From Beijerinckiaceae bacterium (GTDB lineage Bacteria; Pseudomonadota; Alphaproteobacteria; Rhizobiales; Beijerinckiaceae), in the NCBI GenBank assembly GCA_947478405.1, contig CANJVX010000001.1, positions 1-64,000 on the forward strand: 64,000 nucleotides of DNA. Reading direction: 5' to 3'. Each line of letters opens with the position of its first letter. The stretch's first letter is position 1. A model generated the notes under the pieces. That model searched no databases. It saw nothing but the letters and a program-made list of their open reading frames with translations, and was not told the origin of the DNA. A program made the translations under genes and the position numbers. Positions 1 through 9,470 of the stretch are shown here, piece by piece.

Positions 1-513
1 AAGGAAATCATTGTTGAACTTCTGCGCGATATCCCGCGCCAATTCGAGATGCTGCTTTTGGTCTTCGCCAACAGGCACATGCGTGGCGCGATAGACGAGG
101 ATGTCGGCAGCCATCAACGTCGGGTAGGCATAAAGCCCAACCGAGGCATTCTCGCGATCCTTGCCCGCCTTCTCTTTGAACTGGGTCATACGGTTGAGCC
201 AGCCTATGCGAGCCACACAATTGAAAATCCACGCAAGCTCCGCATGCTCGGCTACCTGGCTCTGATTAAAAACAATGTGACGCTCTGGATCGACACCGGC
301 GGCGATGAACGCCGCGGTTACCTCCCGAATGTTCGATGTCAGCTCTGAGGGCTTCTGCGCAACGGTAATCGCATGCAGGTCAACGACGCAATAAATGCAA
401 TCATGTGTATCCTGTAGAGCTACGAACTTCGTGATCGCGCCCAGGTAATTGCCCAAGTGCAAGTTACCGGTCGGCTGAACACCAGAAAAAACGAGCTGAG
501 GAAAGGCTTGCAT
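1..513 (-). CDS. trpS: Tryptophanyl-tRNA synthetase, N-terminal part (C-terminus off the window)
   Basis: TrpS charges tRNA-Trp with tryptophan in the cytoplasm. It is missing from the ORF track because it runs off the left edge. Reading the minus strand from the ATG at 513 gives 171 uninterrupted codons starting [16 protein letters not shown]. They carry the class I signature as [11 protein letters not shown] (HIGH-like) and later [15 protein letters not shown] and [12 protein letters not shown], which are typical of bacterial TrpS. The KMSKS loop would lie beyond the edge. The upstream region is shared with the divergent his operon. Identification is firm. Confidence 0.93.
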   Translation of the reverse strand, partial: MQAFPQLVFSGVQPTGNLHLGNYLGAITKFVALQDTHDCIYCVVDLHAITVAQKPSELTSNIREVTAAFIAAGVDPERHIVFNQSQVAEHAELAWIFNCVARIGWLNRMTQFKEKAGKDRENASVGLYAYPTLMAADILVYRATHVPVGEDQKQHLELARDIAQKFNNDFL

Positions 514-936
514 TGGGACACGGCTCCGATCGGCAAGGCCCGCCTTATCGCAAATGCCTAGACCTTCTGGCAAGCCTTTCACCGGTTTAAAGAATGAAGC
601 CGCGCAATGGCGGGGGGTGAAATGGTGTCGACCTAGGTATCGGCATTAATTTTATGGCCGAGCCGACCCTTATCTCGTCACTCTGCCCGATTAGAAGCAA
701 AGCGCAGTCTTGAAGCAATTGGCTCTATATTGGTCTAATCTGGCCTTCATAGCCTCAAAAAGCGCGAAAGCATCTACATCGGCCCCGGGAAAGCCCCTAA
801 TAGTAAAACCGGTAACATACTGAGAAGGGCCTTTAAGGTAACACAAGGTCAAGAAAGCAATTCGGAGCATGCTACGAGGTAGCCATACGACGCCGAGCTT
901 GCTAGAAGCCGCAACATCAGTTCAAGGATCGCCTCC
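514..936. other. Intergenic region between divergent trpS and hisB
   Basis: This 423-base stretch separates the start codons of trpS and hisB and must hold both promoters. I see no convincing ORF, tRNA or terminator in it. The second half is more A/T-rich and contains one plausible sigma-70-type promoter pointing toward hisB, listed separately. Confidence 0.6.
710..739 (+). promoter_or_regulatory. Candidate sigma-70 promoter for the his operon
   Basis: TTGAAG at 710 and TCTAAT at 734 are separated by 18 bases and point toward hisB about 200 bases downstream. The match is moderate and there is no expression evidence, so this is only a candidate. Confidence 0.3.
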
Positions 937-1524
937 ATGCGTAGCGCCACCCTTTCGCGCCAGACGCGCGAAACCGAGATCAAAGTGACAGTCCAGCTCG
1001 ACGGAACGGGCAAGGCTGCGATCAAGACCGGAATCGGCTTTTTCGATCACATGCTCGACCAGATCGCCCGTCACAGCCTGATCGATATTGAAATCGAGGC
1101 CAAAGGGGATCTACACATTGACCAGCATCACACGGTCGAGGATACAGGCATTGTGTTGGGACAAGCCTTCCGTCAGGCTTTGGGCGATATGCGCGGGATC
1201 ACGCGCTATGCCGATTGCCTCTTGCCGATGGACGAGACACTGACCCGCGTAGCGCTGGATATTTCCGGCCGACCCTTCCTCGTGTTCCGCACCACATTCC
1301 ACCACAGCAAGGTCGGCGAGTTCGACACAGACCTCGTGCGCGAATTTTTCCAAGCCTTCGCCATGAATGCTGGCATCACGCTCCATGTCGAAACACTTTA
1401 TGGGGTTAACGATCACCATATCTCAGAATCCTGCTTTAAGGGTCTTGCACGCGCGCTCGCCTCGGCTATCTCGATCGAACCACGCCAAAAAGACCGCGTG
1501 CCGTCCACCAAGGGTAGCCTGTAA
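937..1524 (+). CDS. hisB: Imidazoleglycerol-phosphate dehydratase
   Basis: HisB dehydrates imidazole glycerol phosphate to imidazole acetol phosphate in histidine biosynthesis. The 195-residue product is the usual monofunctional length, with no phosphatase domain. It carries the duplicated metal-binding signatures: [11 protein letters not shown] near residue 36 with HHTVED near 64, and HHSKVGEFD with [11 protein letters not shown] in the second half. AAGGA lies eight bases before the ATG. It is the first gene of a tightly packed operon followed by DUF2628, hisH, hisA, hisF, hisE and coaA. The DUF2628 gene begins 18 bases downstream. Confidence 0.97.
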   Translation: MRSATLSRQTRETEIKVTVQLDGTGKAAIKTGIGFFDHMLDQIARHSLIDIEIEAKGDLHIDQHHTVEDTGIVLGQAFRQALGDMRGITRYADCLLPMDETLTRVALDISGRPFLVFRTTFHHSKVGEFDTDLVREFFQAFAMNAGITLHVETLYGVNDHHISESCFKGLARALASAISIEPRQKDRVPSTKGSL

Positions 1525-1542
1525 AGGCGGGGGCAGCGCAGG

Positions 1543-1998
1543 ATGGGCATCTATACGGTGCATATGAAAGGAAATCTCGAAGAGCCGTCCGTCGCCGAAC
1601 GGGCGGTTTTCGTGCATGAAAGATTCGGTTGGGCCGCTTTTTTCTTTGGCCCCATCTGGCTCATTTGGCATCGTGCTTGGTTTGCATTGACTATTTGGCT
1701 CTTTGTTCAAATTGCACTGGCTTTCACGATCCACCTCACACTCTTACATCCCGCGGCCCAAAGCGGGCTCGAATTTCTTCTTGCGCTCGCTCTAGGCCTA
1801 GAGGCAACGTCAATCCGCACTTATGTTTTGCGTCGTCGTGGTTTCAAGCTGATCGATGTTGTGCACGAACGGCACATTCGGGATGCTGAAAAGAGTTTTT
1901 TTTCGCGTTGGATGCCTCCGGCGAGAGAAACAATATCTCCTTCTATTCAAGCCGTCAGGCCTGATCTTGTTGGCCTGTTCCCTTCGGCGGGGGCCTAG
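1543..1998 (+). CDS. DUF2628 membrane protein in the his operon
   Basis: This 151-residue protein has a polar N-terminus, then hydrophobic segments at roughly residues 28-70 and 75-95. They include WAAFFFGPIWLIWHRAW, typical of the DUF2628 family, and suggest two or three membrane helices. A basic, cytoplasm-like tail follows. It sits between hisB and hisH with 18- and 3-base gaps, so it must be co-transcribed with them. I recall this placement from other Hyphomicrobiales his operons. No catalytic motif is visible and the function is unknown. A direct role in histidine synthesis is not implied by the sequence. Confidence 0.85.
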   Translation: MGIYTVHMKGNLEEPSVAERAVFVHERFGWAAFFFGPIWLIWHRAWFALTIWLFVQIALAFTIHLTLLHPAAQSGLEFLLALALGLEATSIRTYVLRRRGFKLIDVVHERHIRDAEKSFFSRWMPPARETISPSIQAVRPDLVGLFPSAGA

Positions 1999-2001
1999 TC
2001 C

Positions 2002-2646
2002 ATGAGCCTTGCCATCGTCGACTATGGTTCGGGGAACCTGCATTCTGCCCACAAAGCGGTTGAACGCGCAGCTGCACAAGCAGGCATCACCGTTACAGTT
2101 ACTTCGGACCCGGATGTAGTGCGCCGCGCAGATCGCATTGTGCTGCCCGGCGTCGGTGCTTTCGCTGACTGCCGTCGTGGGCTCGACAATGTAGTGGGCA
2201 TGGTCGAGGCGCTGCAGGAAAGTGTGATTTCACGCGGAACGCCATTTCTTGGTATTTGTGTGGGCATGCAATTGCTTGCCTCACGCGGTCTCGAACATGG
2301 TGTCGCCGAAGGTCTTGGCTGGATTCCTGGCGAAGTTGTGGCCATCGAACCAAAGTCGATCGGCCTCAAAGTTCCTCACATGGGCTGGAACACATTGCAG
2401 CCCCTTCGGCCGCATTCTCTGCTTAAAGACATCCCGACAGGCGAAAATGGGCTGCACGCCTATTTCGTGCATTCATATCACTTTTGCGCAACTCATCCGG
2501 ACATGGTGATTGCAACGACTGAATATGGCGAGGCCCTCACCGCAATGGTCGGCCACGACAATATCGTTGGAACACAATTTCATCCCGAGAAGAGCCAGAG
2601 ACTTGGTCTAGCTCTGATTGGCAATTTTCTCAGGTGGACGCCTTGA
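2002..2646 (+). CDS. hisH: Imidazole glycerol phosphate synthase, glutamine amidotransferase subunit
   Basis: HisH hydrolyses glutamine and passes ammonia to HisF. The 214-residue protein is a class I glutaminase. The nucleophile is Cys86 in GICVGMQLL, and His194 and Glu196 lie in QFHPEKS, giving the complete Cys-His-Glu triad. The oxyanion-strand motif LPGVGAF is near residue 48. Its stop codon overlaps the proposed hisA start by TTGA, which suggests translational coupling. The partner hisF lies one gene further downstream. Confidence 0.97.
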   Translation: MSLAIVDYGSGNLHSAHKAVERAAAQAGITVTVTSDPDVVRRADRIVLPGVGAFADCRRGLDNVVGMVEALQESVISRGTPFLGICVGMQLLASRGLEHGVAEGLGWIPGEVVAIEPKSIGLKVPHMGWNTLQPLRPHSLLKDIPTGENGLHAYFVHSYHFCATHPDMVIATTEYGEALTAMVGHDNIVGTQFHPEKSQRLGLALIGNFLRWTP

Positions 2647-3389
2647 TCCTTTATCCCGCAATCGACCTCAAGCAGGGTGAATGTGTGCGACTGATCCATG
2701 GAGACATGGACAAAGCGACCGTATTCAATACAAACCCGGCGGCACAGGCTCGCGCCTTCGAAGAGCAAGGATTCGAATATCTACATGTCGTCGATCTTGA
2801 TGGGGCTTTCGCTGGCGAACCTCGCAATGCGCAAGCTGTAGAGACAATTCTCAAGTCGATCAAAATGCCGGTCCAACTTGGTGGCGGTATTCGCGACATG
2901 CGCACCATCGATCGCTGGCTCTCGAAAGGCGTATCTCGTGCAATCATCGGGACAGCAGCGGTCCGGGACCCTGACCTGGTACGCGAAGCAGCGCGCCTCA
3001 ATCCTGGTAAAATTGCTGTGGGCATTGATGCGCGCGATGGGCTCGTTGCAGTCGATGGTTGGGCGAAAGTTTCGCAAATTACGGCGCCAGAACTCGGAAA
3101 GCGTTTCGAAGATGCGGGTGTTGCTGCCATCATCTACACCGATATTTCCCGCGATGGCGTTTTGAAGGGCTTGAACATCGAAGCGACACTGGCGCTGGCA
3201 GATGCTATTTCTATCCCGGTCATTGCGTCGGGCGGCCTTGCTTCGCTCGAAGATGTTGAGCGTCTGCTAATGCCCGACTGCAATAAACTTGCAGGCGCCA
3301 TCACTGGCCGCGCACTCTATGATGGACGACTCGATCCCGCCGAGGCTTTGCGCTTGATCCGCGCTGCGCGGGAGGCTCGGCGTGCTTAA
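2643..3389 (+). CDS. hisA: ProFAR isomerase (1-(5-phosphoribosyl)-5-[(5-phosphoribosylamino)methylideneamino]imidazole-4-carboxamide isomerase)
   Basis: HisA performs the Amadori rearrangement of ProFAR to PRFAR. It is a (beta-alpha)8 barrel with the usual two half-barrel signatures: [12 protein letters not shown] with catalytic Asp8, and YTDISRDGV carrying the second Asp. I prefer the TTG at 2643, giving MILYPAIDL, the family's usual N-terminus. AGGTGG lies six bases upstream of it and it overlaps the hisH stop. The ORF track's GTG at 2634 has no ribosome binding site. The product is 248 residues. It overlaps hisF by eight bases. Confidence 0.95.
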   Translation: MILYPAIDLKQGECVRLIHGDMDKATVFNTNPAAQARAFEEQGFEYLHVVDLDGAFAGEPRNAQAVETILKSIKMPVQLGGGIRDMRTIDRWLSKGVSRAIIGTAAVRDPDLVREAARLNPGKIAVGIDARDGLVAVDGWAKVSQITAPELGKRFEDAGVAAIIYTDISRDGVLKGLNIEATLALADAISIPVIASGGLASLEDVERLLMPDCNKLAGAITGRALYDGRLDPAEALRLIRAAREARRA

Positions 3390-4143
3390 ATGCCGCGTTA
3401 TCCCCTGCCTTGATGTCAAAGACGGCCGTGTCGTCAAAGGCGTGAATTTCATTGATCTGAAAGATGCTGGGGACCCTGTCGAAAGCGCTATTGCCTATGA
3501 TGCGGCAGGCGCGGACGAGCTCTGCTTTCTCGATATCACGGCCAGCCATGAGAACCGCGGCACCATCCTCGACGTTGTCCAGAGAACAGCGGAAGCCTGT
3601 TTCATGCCGCTGACGGTGGGTGGTGGTGTCCGCACCCCCGACGACATCCGGAACCTCTTGTTGGCTGGTGCCGACAAGGTTTCAATCATGACCGCCGCTG
3701 TCCATAATCGAGATTTTGTGCGAGAAGCAGCTGAAAAATTCGGCAGCCAGTGCATCGTTGTTGCCATTGATGTGAAGCAGGTGGCTCCGGGTCGTTGGGA
3801 AGTTTTTACACACGGCGGTCGCAAGCCGACCGGCATTGATGCTATCAATTATGCAAAAGAAGTCGTCGCGCTTGGGGCAGGCGAAATTCTTTTGACGTCG
3901 ATGGATCGCGATGGGACCAAATCCGGCTTCGATATCATCCTGACACGCGCGATCGCCGATGCGGTTGGTGTTCCCTTGATTGCCTCTGGCGGTGTAGGGA
4001 ATCTGGATCATCTGGTTGAAGGCATTCGCGATGGTCATGCAACGGCCGTTCTCGCCGCCTCGATTTTCCACTATGGCGAATTCACGATCCGCGAAGCCAA
4101 GCAACACATGAAAACCGCCGGTCTGCCCGTGCGGATGGATTGA
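3382..4143 (+). CDS. hisF: Imidazole glycerol phosphate synthase, cyclase subunit
   Basis: HisF condenses PRFAR with ammonia from HisH to give imidazole glycerol phosphate and AICAR. The 253-residue barrel starts [20 protein letters not shown], with catalytic Asp11. The second catalytic Asp is in [11 protein letters not shown] near residue 130. The start is a GTG embedded in the end of hisA, consistent with coupling. Fifteen bases separate it from hisE. Confidence 0.97.
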   Translation: MLKCRVIPCLDVKDGRVVKGVNFIDLKDAGDPVESAIAYDAAGADELCFLDITASHENRGTILDVVQRTAEACFMPLTVGGGVRTPDDIRNLLLAGADKVSIMTAAVHNRDFVREAAEKFGSQCIVVAIDVKQVAPGRWEVFTHGGRKPTGIDAINYAKEVVALGAGEILLTSMDRDGTKSGFDIILTRAIADAVGVPLIASGGVGNLDHLVEGIRDGHATAVLAASIFHYGEFTIREAKQHMKTAGLPVRMD

Positions 4144-4158
4144 GGGGGAGATCGAAAC

Positions 4159-4473
4159 ATGGCTTTCCAGCTTGAAGATCTGGCGACGACCATTGCCGCG
4201 CGCACAGCTGAGAGTGCGGAAAAATCTTACACCAAGACATTGCTCGACAAGGGTGTGACCCATTGCGGGAAGAAGTTTGGTGAAGAAGCTGTCGAATTCG
4301 CCATCGCCGCGGCGCAGGGCGACAAGTGCGCCATGACTGCAGAGGCGGCCGATGTCCTCTATCATCTTTTGGTAGCGCTTCAGGCCGGAGGCATTCCGTT
4401 GCAAGATGTTCTGGAAGAGCTCAGTCGCCGGACGAGCAAATCAGGGCACGAGGAAAAAGCTGCACGGGGCTGA
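4159..4473 (+). CDS. hisE: Phosphoribosyl-ATP pyrophosphatase
   Basis: HisE removes pyrophosphate from phosphoribosyl-ATP, the second step of histidine biosynthesis. The 104-residue protein has the MazG-like helical fold signature. GKKFGEEAVEFAIAA supplies the metal-binding acidic residues, and EAADVLYHLLVAL follows. It is stand-alone and not fused to hisI. GGGGGAG lies upstream of the ATG. The next gene, coaA, begins 29 bases downstream and is probably in the same transcript. Confidence 0.96.
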   Translation: MAFQLEDLATTIAARTAESAEKSYTKTLLDKGVTHCGKKFGEEAVEFAIAAAQGDKCAMTAEAADVLYHLLVALQAGGIPLQDVLEELSRRTSKSGHEEKAARG

Positions 4474-4502
4474 CCCACGGTTCGACCTGGCGGGGATAAA
4501 AA

Positions 4503-5462
4503 ATGAAAAATAAGACCGCTACGCCTTCGTCATCTGAAGAACTTTCGCCCTATCGCCATTTTTCGCGAAGCGAATGGGCTGCTTTGCGTGCGGACACACC
4601 ACTCACACTGACAATTGACGATCTGGAAAAACTGCAGTCGATGAACGATCCGATCTCTGTTGAAGAGGTGATCGCGATCTATCTACCGCTGTCTCGTCTT
4701 CTGGCTCTTTATGTCGCGGCAACACAGGGGCTGTTCAAAGCCACGCAGCGCTTTTTGGGCGCTGAAGACGGAAAGATGCCCTATATTATCGGCATTGCAG
4801 GATCGGTAGCAGTCGGCAAATCAACAACTGCGCGGGTCTTGAAGGCACTTCTCTCTCGCTGGCCCAACACGCCCAAAGTTGAACTGGTCACTACCGATGG
4901 GTTTCTGCATCCAAATTCCGTTCTGGATCGTGAAGGTCTGATGGACCGAAAAGGTTTTCCAGACAGCTATGACGGCACCAGCCTCTTGCGCTTTCTATCA
5001 GACCTGAAAGCTGGAAAGCGGAACGTGCAAGCACCGGTTTATTCGCATCTTCTCTACGATGTCTTGCCGGGAGAAACCATTGCAGTTGACCGGCCAGACA
5101 TTCTCATCGTTGAAGGCTTGAATGTCTTGTTGCCAAATAAGCCCGGCAAAGATATTCCCTTCGTCTCAGATTTTTTTGATTTCTCTGTCTATCTTGATGC
5201 GCCCGAAGACGATCTTGAACGATGGTATGTCTCACGCTTCATGAAGTTGCGCGAAACCGCTTTCCGTGACCCACGCTCCTATTTCCGCAAATATGCTGAT
5301 CTCAACGATCAGGAAGCTGAGAGAACCGCGTGCGACATCTGGCGGCGGATTAATTTGCGTAATCTGCACGAAAATATTCTACCCACACGGGCGCGTGCCA
5401 GCCTGGTTCTCACCAAAGGTCAGAACCATAAGATCGAGAAAGTGGCCTTGCGAAAGCTTTGA
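4503..5462 (+). CDS. coaA: Type I pantothenate kinase
   Basis: CoaA phosphorylates pantothenate, the committed step of coenzyme A synthesis. The 319-residue product matches bacterial type I PanK in length. It has a P-loop [12 protein letters not shown] at about residues 100-111 and the family motifs [20 protein letters not shown] and [10 protein letters not shown]. It closes the histidine operon, as in other Hyphomicrobiales. It ends three bases from the stop of the convergent PfkB gene, with no separate terminator between them. Confidence 0.96.
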   Translation: MKNKTATPSSSEELSPYRHFSRSEWAALRADTPLTLTIDDLEKLQSMNDPISVEEVIAIYLPLSRLLALYVAATQGLFKATQRFLGAEDGKMPYIIGIAGSVAVGKSTTARVLKALLSRWPNTPKVELVTTDGFLHPNSVLDREGLMDRKGFPDSYDGTSLLRFLSDLKAGKRNVQAPVYSHLLYDVLPGETIAVDRPDILIVEGLNVLLPNKPGKDIPFVSDFFDFSVYLDAPEDDLERWYVSRFMKLRETAFRDPRSYFRKYADLNDQEAERTACDIWRRINLRNLHENILPTRARASLVLTKGQNHKIEKVALRKL

Positions 5463-5465
5463 GGC

Positions 5466-6473
5466 TCACGCAGGAATGGCAAGACCATTTTCGGCGGCGT
5501 GATCGGCCAAATTGACGTTGGGACGGGCACCATAGTGCTGAATAATTTCCGCCGCAGCGAGCCCTCCGAGACGGCCCGCGTCCCGCAGATCGCATCCACG
5601 CACGAGACCTGCAAGAAAACCTGCAGCAAAGAGATCGCCCGCACCCGTCGTGTCAACGAGCTTCTCAATTGGTGATGCTGGAAGTGCCAAAGTTTCATCA
5701 CGAGTGACGATCAAACAACCTTCTTCAGAGCGGGTGATGGCACCCAAAACCCCTTCAGTTCTGAACGCTTTTACGGCCGTGTCAAAATCAGCCGTTTGGT
5801 AAAGCGCTTTCAACTCATGCTGGTTTGCAAATACAATATCGACAGTCTTTTGTCGGATCAGTTCCAGAAATTCTTCACGGTAGCGATCAACGCAAAAAGA
5901 ATCAGACAATGTAAGTGCGACCTTATTGCCTGCTGCGTGAGAAATCGCAGCCGCTTTCTTAAAGGCTATTTTGGCGGCCGGCGGATCCCAGAGATAACCT
6001 TCAAAATAGAGGATTGCGGAATTGCGGACGAGGTCCTCGTTAATGTCGTCGGGGCCAAGATTCTGGCAGGCGCCGAGATAAGTGTTCATCGTGCGCTCGC
6101 CATCCGGCGTCACAAGAATAAGACAACGGGCCGTCGAAGGACCTTCTTTTGCAAAAGGCGTATCGAAATGAACACCGCTCTTGCGAATGTCATGGGCAAA
6201 GGACTGGCCCGCTTCATCATCACGTAATTTACCGACAAACGAAGTGCGGATTCCTAAAGAAGCGAGCCCCACAATCGTATTGGCAGCAGAGCCACCGGAA
6301 ATGATAGTCGCTGCCCCCATCGCATCATAAAGCCGATGAGCTGATGGCTCATCAATCAGCATCATGGCGCCTTTAGCCAGACCGTGGCTGACCAGAAAAT
6401 CTTCCTCTGTCCGAGCAATCACATCAACGATCGCATTGCCGAGGCCAAGAACTTCAAATTTTTCTACGGGCAT
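5466..6473 (-). CDS. PfkB-family sugar kinase, probable adenosine kinase
   Basis: This is a ribokinase/PfkB-fold kinase of 335 residues. The N-terminal LGLGNAIVDVIA and SGGSAANT motifs bind the substrate sugar. DTTGAGDLFAAGF near the C-terminus is the PfkB signature 2, with the catalytic Asp and anion hole. Closest annotated relatives in this neighbourhood are usually called adenosine kinase, but substrate specificity cannot be read from sequence. I use the ATG at 6473, which has AGGAG seven bases upstream. The ORF track's TTG at 6530 would overlap the preceding regulator gene. It is probably co-transcribed with the HTH gene. Confidence 0.88.
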   Translation of the reverse strand: MPVEKFEVLGLGNAIVDVIARTEEDFLVSHGLAKGAMMLIDEPSAHRLYDAMGAATIISGGSAANTIVGLASLGIRTSFVGKLRDDEAGQSFAHDIRKSGVHFDTPFAKEGPSTARCLILVTPDGERTMNTYLGACQNLGPDDINEDLVRNSAILYFEGYLWDPPAAKIAFKKAAAISHAAGNKVALTLSDSFCVDRYREEFLELIRQKTVDIVFANQHELKALYQTADFDTAVKAFRTEGVLGAITRSEEGCLIVTRDETLALPASPIEKLVDTTGAGDLFAAGFLAGLVRGCDLRDAGRLGGLAAAEIIQHYGARPNVNLADHAAENGLAIPA

Positions 6474-6526
6474 GGTCTGCTCCTGAACTGATTTGAGAGG
6501 CGGTGTCGCACCCACTTCGGGGATGG

Positions 6527-6910
6527 TCAAGACCGCGGGCGCTTGGCAGCTAATGCCAGTCTTTCATTAAGAAGGCTGAGTAAGGCACGAACATCGCCTT
6601 CGCTCAGGGAGCCAATCTGCCGGGCAAATTTATTGGCAAATTCTGTTGCTTCAGGCCCAAGACCCGCCGTGTCGACCACGATGCGTGGGTGAGAAATCTG
6701 GGCCACCCGCTCGATCTCTTCAGCTTCGTCCCAGATGACATTGAAGAATGTGATGATCCTCTGAACAAGATACCATGCTGGCGCACCACGATGGCCATGT
6801 TCAAGCGCCGATAGATAGGCGGGTGAAACGCCAATCGCCAGCGCCATATCTTTCAAAGTAATACCGCGCTCTGCGCGCATGGCGCGTAATTTCTGTCCAA
6901 ACGGTGTCAC
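6527..6910 (-). CDS. XRE-family helix-turn-helix regulator
   Basis: The 127-residue protein begins with a Cro/CI-type helix-turn-helix at about residues 6-60 (KLRAMRAERGITLKDMALAI, then SPAYLSALEHG). The C-terminal half is helical, without a recognisable ligand domain. Its start overlaps the smr stop by ATGA, so it is translationally coupled to smr. The same gene beside smr and mltA recurs in other Hyphomicrobiales. Its targets are unknown. Confidence 0.88.
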   Translation of the reverse strand: MTPFGQKLRAMRAERGITLKDMALAIGVSPAYLSALEHGHRGAPAWYLVQRIITFFNVIWDEAEEIERVAQISHPRIVVDTAGLGPEATEFANKFARQIGSLSEGDVRALLSLLNERLALAAKRPRS

Positions 6911-7515
6911 GGCTCCTTGGCTCCTGAACGACGCCCCGAGCGAAGGCGCACATAGAGAGCGCCACTACCACCATGCGTGGGTGAAGCTTCTTCAAAACCA
7001 AGTACAATGTGACGCATGCTGGGTTCGGTCAGCCATTGGGGGACCACCCGGCGTAAAATACCTGGTTGGGAAGCAAAGCCGGCATCATCACGATTGGTGG
7101 CCTTGCCCTTGCCCGTAACAATGAGTACGATCCGAGCATCATTGTGTATCGCGCGCGCTAGAAAATCGTGGAGCACTAAATGGGCTTCTTCCTGACGCAA
7201 CCCATGCAGATCAAGCTTCATAGAGACATCCAATTGTCCACGCGATAAACGCTGGCGCAACCGGCGCTCAATCGGAGCCAGGGGCAAAGATTTTGGCTTT
7301 TCCGGAGTTGCGGTCCGGATTTTTGAAGTTGTTGCTTTAGGGGGGCTTGGAGCAGGGATTAGAGGGGGGGATACCGCATCCAGCTGACCATCATCCGTTT
7401 CAGGGAGAGAAGAGCCCGGTTGGGGGGTCACAGTTTTCGCGACCTCAACCCACAGGCGAACGTCTTCGCGCGAGAGCTTTCCACCTTTCAATTTGGATGG
7501 AGCTCCTGATTTCAT
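6907..7515 (-). CDS. Smr-domain protein
   Basis: This 202-residue protein has a C-terminal Smr (small MutS-related) domain at about residues 95-195. It contains LDLHGLRQEEAH, the conserved DLHG-type motif, and later ITGKG-like VTGKGKA. The N-terminal half is Pro/Lys-rich and likely disordered. Smr domains are nicking or RNA-cleaving endonuclease modules in some proteins, but the role of this stand-alone group is not settled. Its start overlaps the mltA stop by ATGA. Confidence 0.9.
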   Translation of the reverse strand: MKSGAPSKLKGGKLSREDVRLWVEVAKTVTPQPGSSLPETDDGQLDAVSPPLIPAPSPPKATTSKIRTATPEKPKSLPLAPIERRLRQRLSRGQLDVSMKLDLHGLRQEEAHLVLHDFLARAIHNDARIVLIVTGKGKATNRDDAGFASQPGILRRVVPQWLTEPSMRHIVLGFEEASPTHGGSGALYVRLRSGRRSGAKEP

Positions 7516-8648
7516 GGAGCGTCACCCTTTGGAAGAAAGACAATCATGCGGCCTCGCTGGCGCACATTTCCAGCCAGCTGACCAGCCTCGTCACCCGTTC
7601 CAAAATACAGATCCGCACGGGCCGGTCCAAGAATGGCCGATCCTGTATCCTGAGCAATCATCAAGCGTTGAAACTGATTCATATTCCCATCATGCCACGG
7701 CAAGTCCGCTTCAATCCAGAAGGGAAGACCGTAGGGCCATAGATTGCGGTCGACCGCAATAGAACGCCATGCCGTCAACCGAACATTGGCGGCTGCGATG
7801 GGTTCAAAAGAATCATCTGCAACGTCTGTCAAAGAAAAGAAAACATAGGATTCATTACGATGAAGAAGCTCGCGACCTTTCTCGTGAGGCTTTTGCCCAT
7901 TTGCCCGAACCCAGTTTTTCAAATGCGCAAGCGACATATCTGCAAGTGAAATCGCGCCTTCTGAAATTAAGATTTTTCCAATGGATGTGTAAGGGCGACC
8001 ATTACGTCCTGCATAAGTGAGGTCTGCTTTCCGGCCGTCTGGGAAGCGTAGGCGTGCTGATCCCTGGACATGAATCATAAAGGCTTCAATTCCATCAGCA
8101 ACAAAAGCGATCGGATGAGTCACTTCACCAAGCACACCGGATTCAATGTGTGCCCGGGTGGGATAGGGGATGAGTTTCCCATCATCAAGACGTCTAGCTC
8201 CTGCGAGGCCGGAAAGACCATGCACATCCTCGCCTGGTTCTAATGTGACGAGGTCAGAGGGGCGAGCGAGAAGCGGCTCTGAATATTCATTCGTTTGAAC
8301 AGCAGATGCTGCAACTTCTGGACGATAATAAGCTGTAAAAAAAGCTTCTTGGCCGCTGATCTCGGTATCGTTGGATAAGATTAAATGAGGGACGAAATTG
8401 TCTGCATAAAATTGCCGAATGTGCTCTGGCGATAGGTTTGGACCCAATGACAAGGCTGACTTGCTAATTGCTATTTGTGCAGCAGAGTAGGCTTTTCCTC
8501 GACGCTGATGAGGTGTTTCGGCCACCATCGCTTCACTGGATAGCCAAAAGGGTTTCCAGCTCTCGCGCGGATCATCGTTATTAAATCCGATTAAATCACC
8601 GAAAGTCAGGCGCTTTAAATGTGCGCCTGGAAAAAAGCTTTCGGCCAT
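7512..8648 (-). CDS. mltA: Membrane-bound lytic murein transglycosylase A family protein
   Basis: MltA cleaves glycan strands of peptidoglycan, forming 1,6-anhydromuramic acid. The 378-residue protein has the MltA core (FFTAYYRPEVAAS, then HVQGSARLRFPDG) and the C-terminal 3D domain. DTGSAILGPARADLYFG supplies the catalytic Asp region. No signal peptide or lipobox is visible from the ATG at 8648, which lies five bases after the tim44 stop and leaves little room for an upstream extension. How it reaches the periplasm is unclear. It is followed by the coupled smr gene. Confidence 0.92.
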   Translation of the reverse strand: MAESFFPGAHLKRLTFGDLIGFNNDDPRESWKPFWLSSEAMVAETPHQRRGKAYSAAQIAISKSALSLGPNLSPEHIRQFYADNFVPHLILSNDTEISGQEAFFTAYYRPEVAASAVQTNEYSEPLLARPSDLVTLEPGEDVHGLSGLAGARRLDDGKLIPYPTRAHIESGVLGEVTHPIAFVADGIEAFMIHVQGSARLRFPDGRKADLTYAGRNGRPYTSIGKILISEGAISLADMSLAHLKNWVRANGQKPHEKGRELLHRNESYVFFSLTDVADDSFEPIAAANVRLTAWRSIAVDRNLWPYGLPFWIEADLPWHDGNMNQFQRLMIAQDTGSAILGPARADLYFGTGDEAGQLAGNVRQRGRMIVFLPKGDAP

Positions 8649-8653
8649 CGGTA

Positions 8654-9355
8654 TCAGGCGCCAGATTCAGTGGCGACAAGACGCCAATTTGGATCGCGCG
8701 ACGATGTTTCACGCGCGAATGTCCAGACGTCGCTCATGTCGACAACTTTGTCAGAACTGCCGTCAATAATTTTTCCATCGCTGCTGCGTGTGGCGGTGAT
8801 CAGCTTGGATTGAAACCGCATGGTGACCTGTGCGGTCGATCCTCGCAATTGCGCGTCATCAATCATGGCACGATCAATCGAGACAAAAGTCGTGTCCACC
8901 GTATCGCCGCGCGCCTCCCGATCGCTAATAGCGCCAGCAAAACTCTCGTAAACATCTTTGGAGAGCAAATCACGCAGAGCTACTCTATTGCCCGCAGCAA
9001 AAGACATGATGATCATCTCATATGCTGCCTTGGCACCCTCAATGAAAGTCTTTGGATCGAAGTCCTTGTCGGCACCCGCAATTGCCTCAAGGCTAGGAAC
9101 AACATGTTGTTCAACACCGGATAGGCGTAACCATTGGGTGCGGCGATCATCAGCATTTGCTTCACTGGTCGCAGTTTCAGAGAGCGGATTGAGCGGGATT
9201 GTCGCCGGACCTTCTTCACTGGCCTCATCCGCTGCGCGGCGGCGATACATGTCCACAGGCGGTTGCTCGTGGCCCGTACGGGTTCCCAGAACCGAACGAA
9301 GCTTCCAGACCACGAAAACGGCCAGAAGGGCAAAAACGAGTGTGGTCGCATCCAT
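8654..9355 (-). CDS. Tim44/TimA-like domain protein
   Basis: The 233-residue protein has one N-terminal membrane segment (TTLVFALLAVFVVWKL). A charged linker follows, then a Tim44-like domain from about residue 85 to the end (FIEGAKAAYEMIIMSFAAG, then VTMRFQSKLI). Mitochondrial Tim44 tethers the import motor. The bacterial relatives are inner-membrane proteins of unsettled function. It heads the leftward cluster with mltA, smr and the HTH gene, divergent from fxsA and secB. Confidence 0.9.
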   Translation of the reverse strand: MDATTLVFALLAVFVVWKLRSVLGTRTGHEQPPVDMYRRRAADEASEEGPATIPLNPLSETATSEANADDRRTQWLRLSGVEQHVVPSLEAIAGADKDFDPKTFIEGAKAAYEMIIMSFAAGNRVALRDLLSKDVYESFAGAISDREARGDTVDTTFVSIDRAMIDDAQLRGSTAQVTMRFQSKLITATRSSDGKIIDGSSDKVVDMSDVWTFARETSSRDPNWRLVATESGA

Positions 9356-9470
9356 AAATGATATCCAGTTACTAAATCTAAGCCTGTAACCAGGCGGTCA
9401 TGACCTTATATATCAAATAGTCGCAGGTTTGCATTTTGCCACCTCCTGAAAAGGTCAAGCTGACGGGGAC

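Noticed and set aside
3682-4404. Minus-strand ORF of 240 codons over hisF and hisE
   Set aside because: Shadow of two certain genes on the other strand.
8706-8716. parS-like half site TGTTTCACGCG
   Set aside because: Only one arm is present. Similar halves at 10731 and 63226 are also incomplete. Only the two perfect sites near parAB are called.
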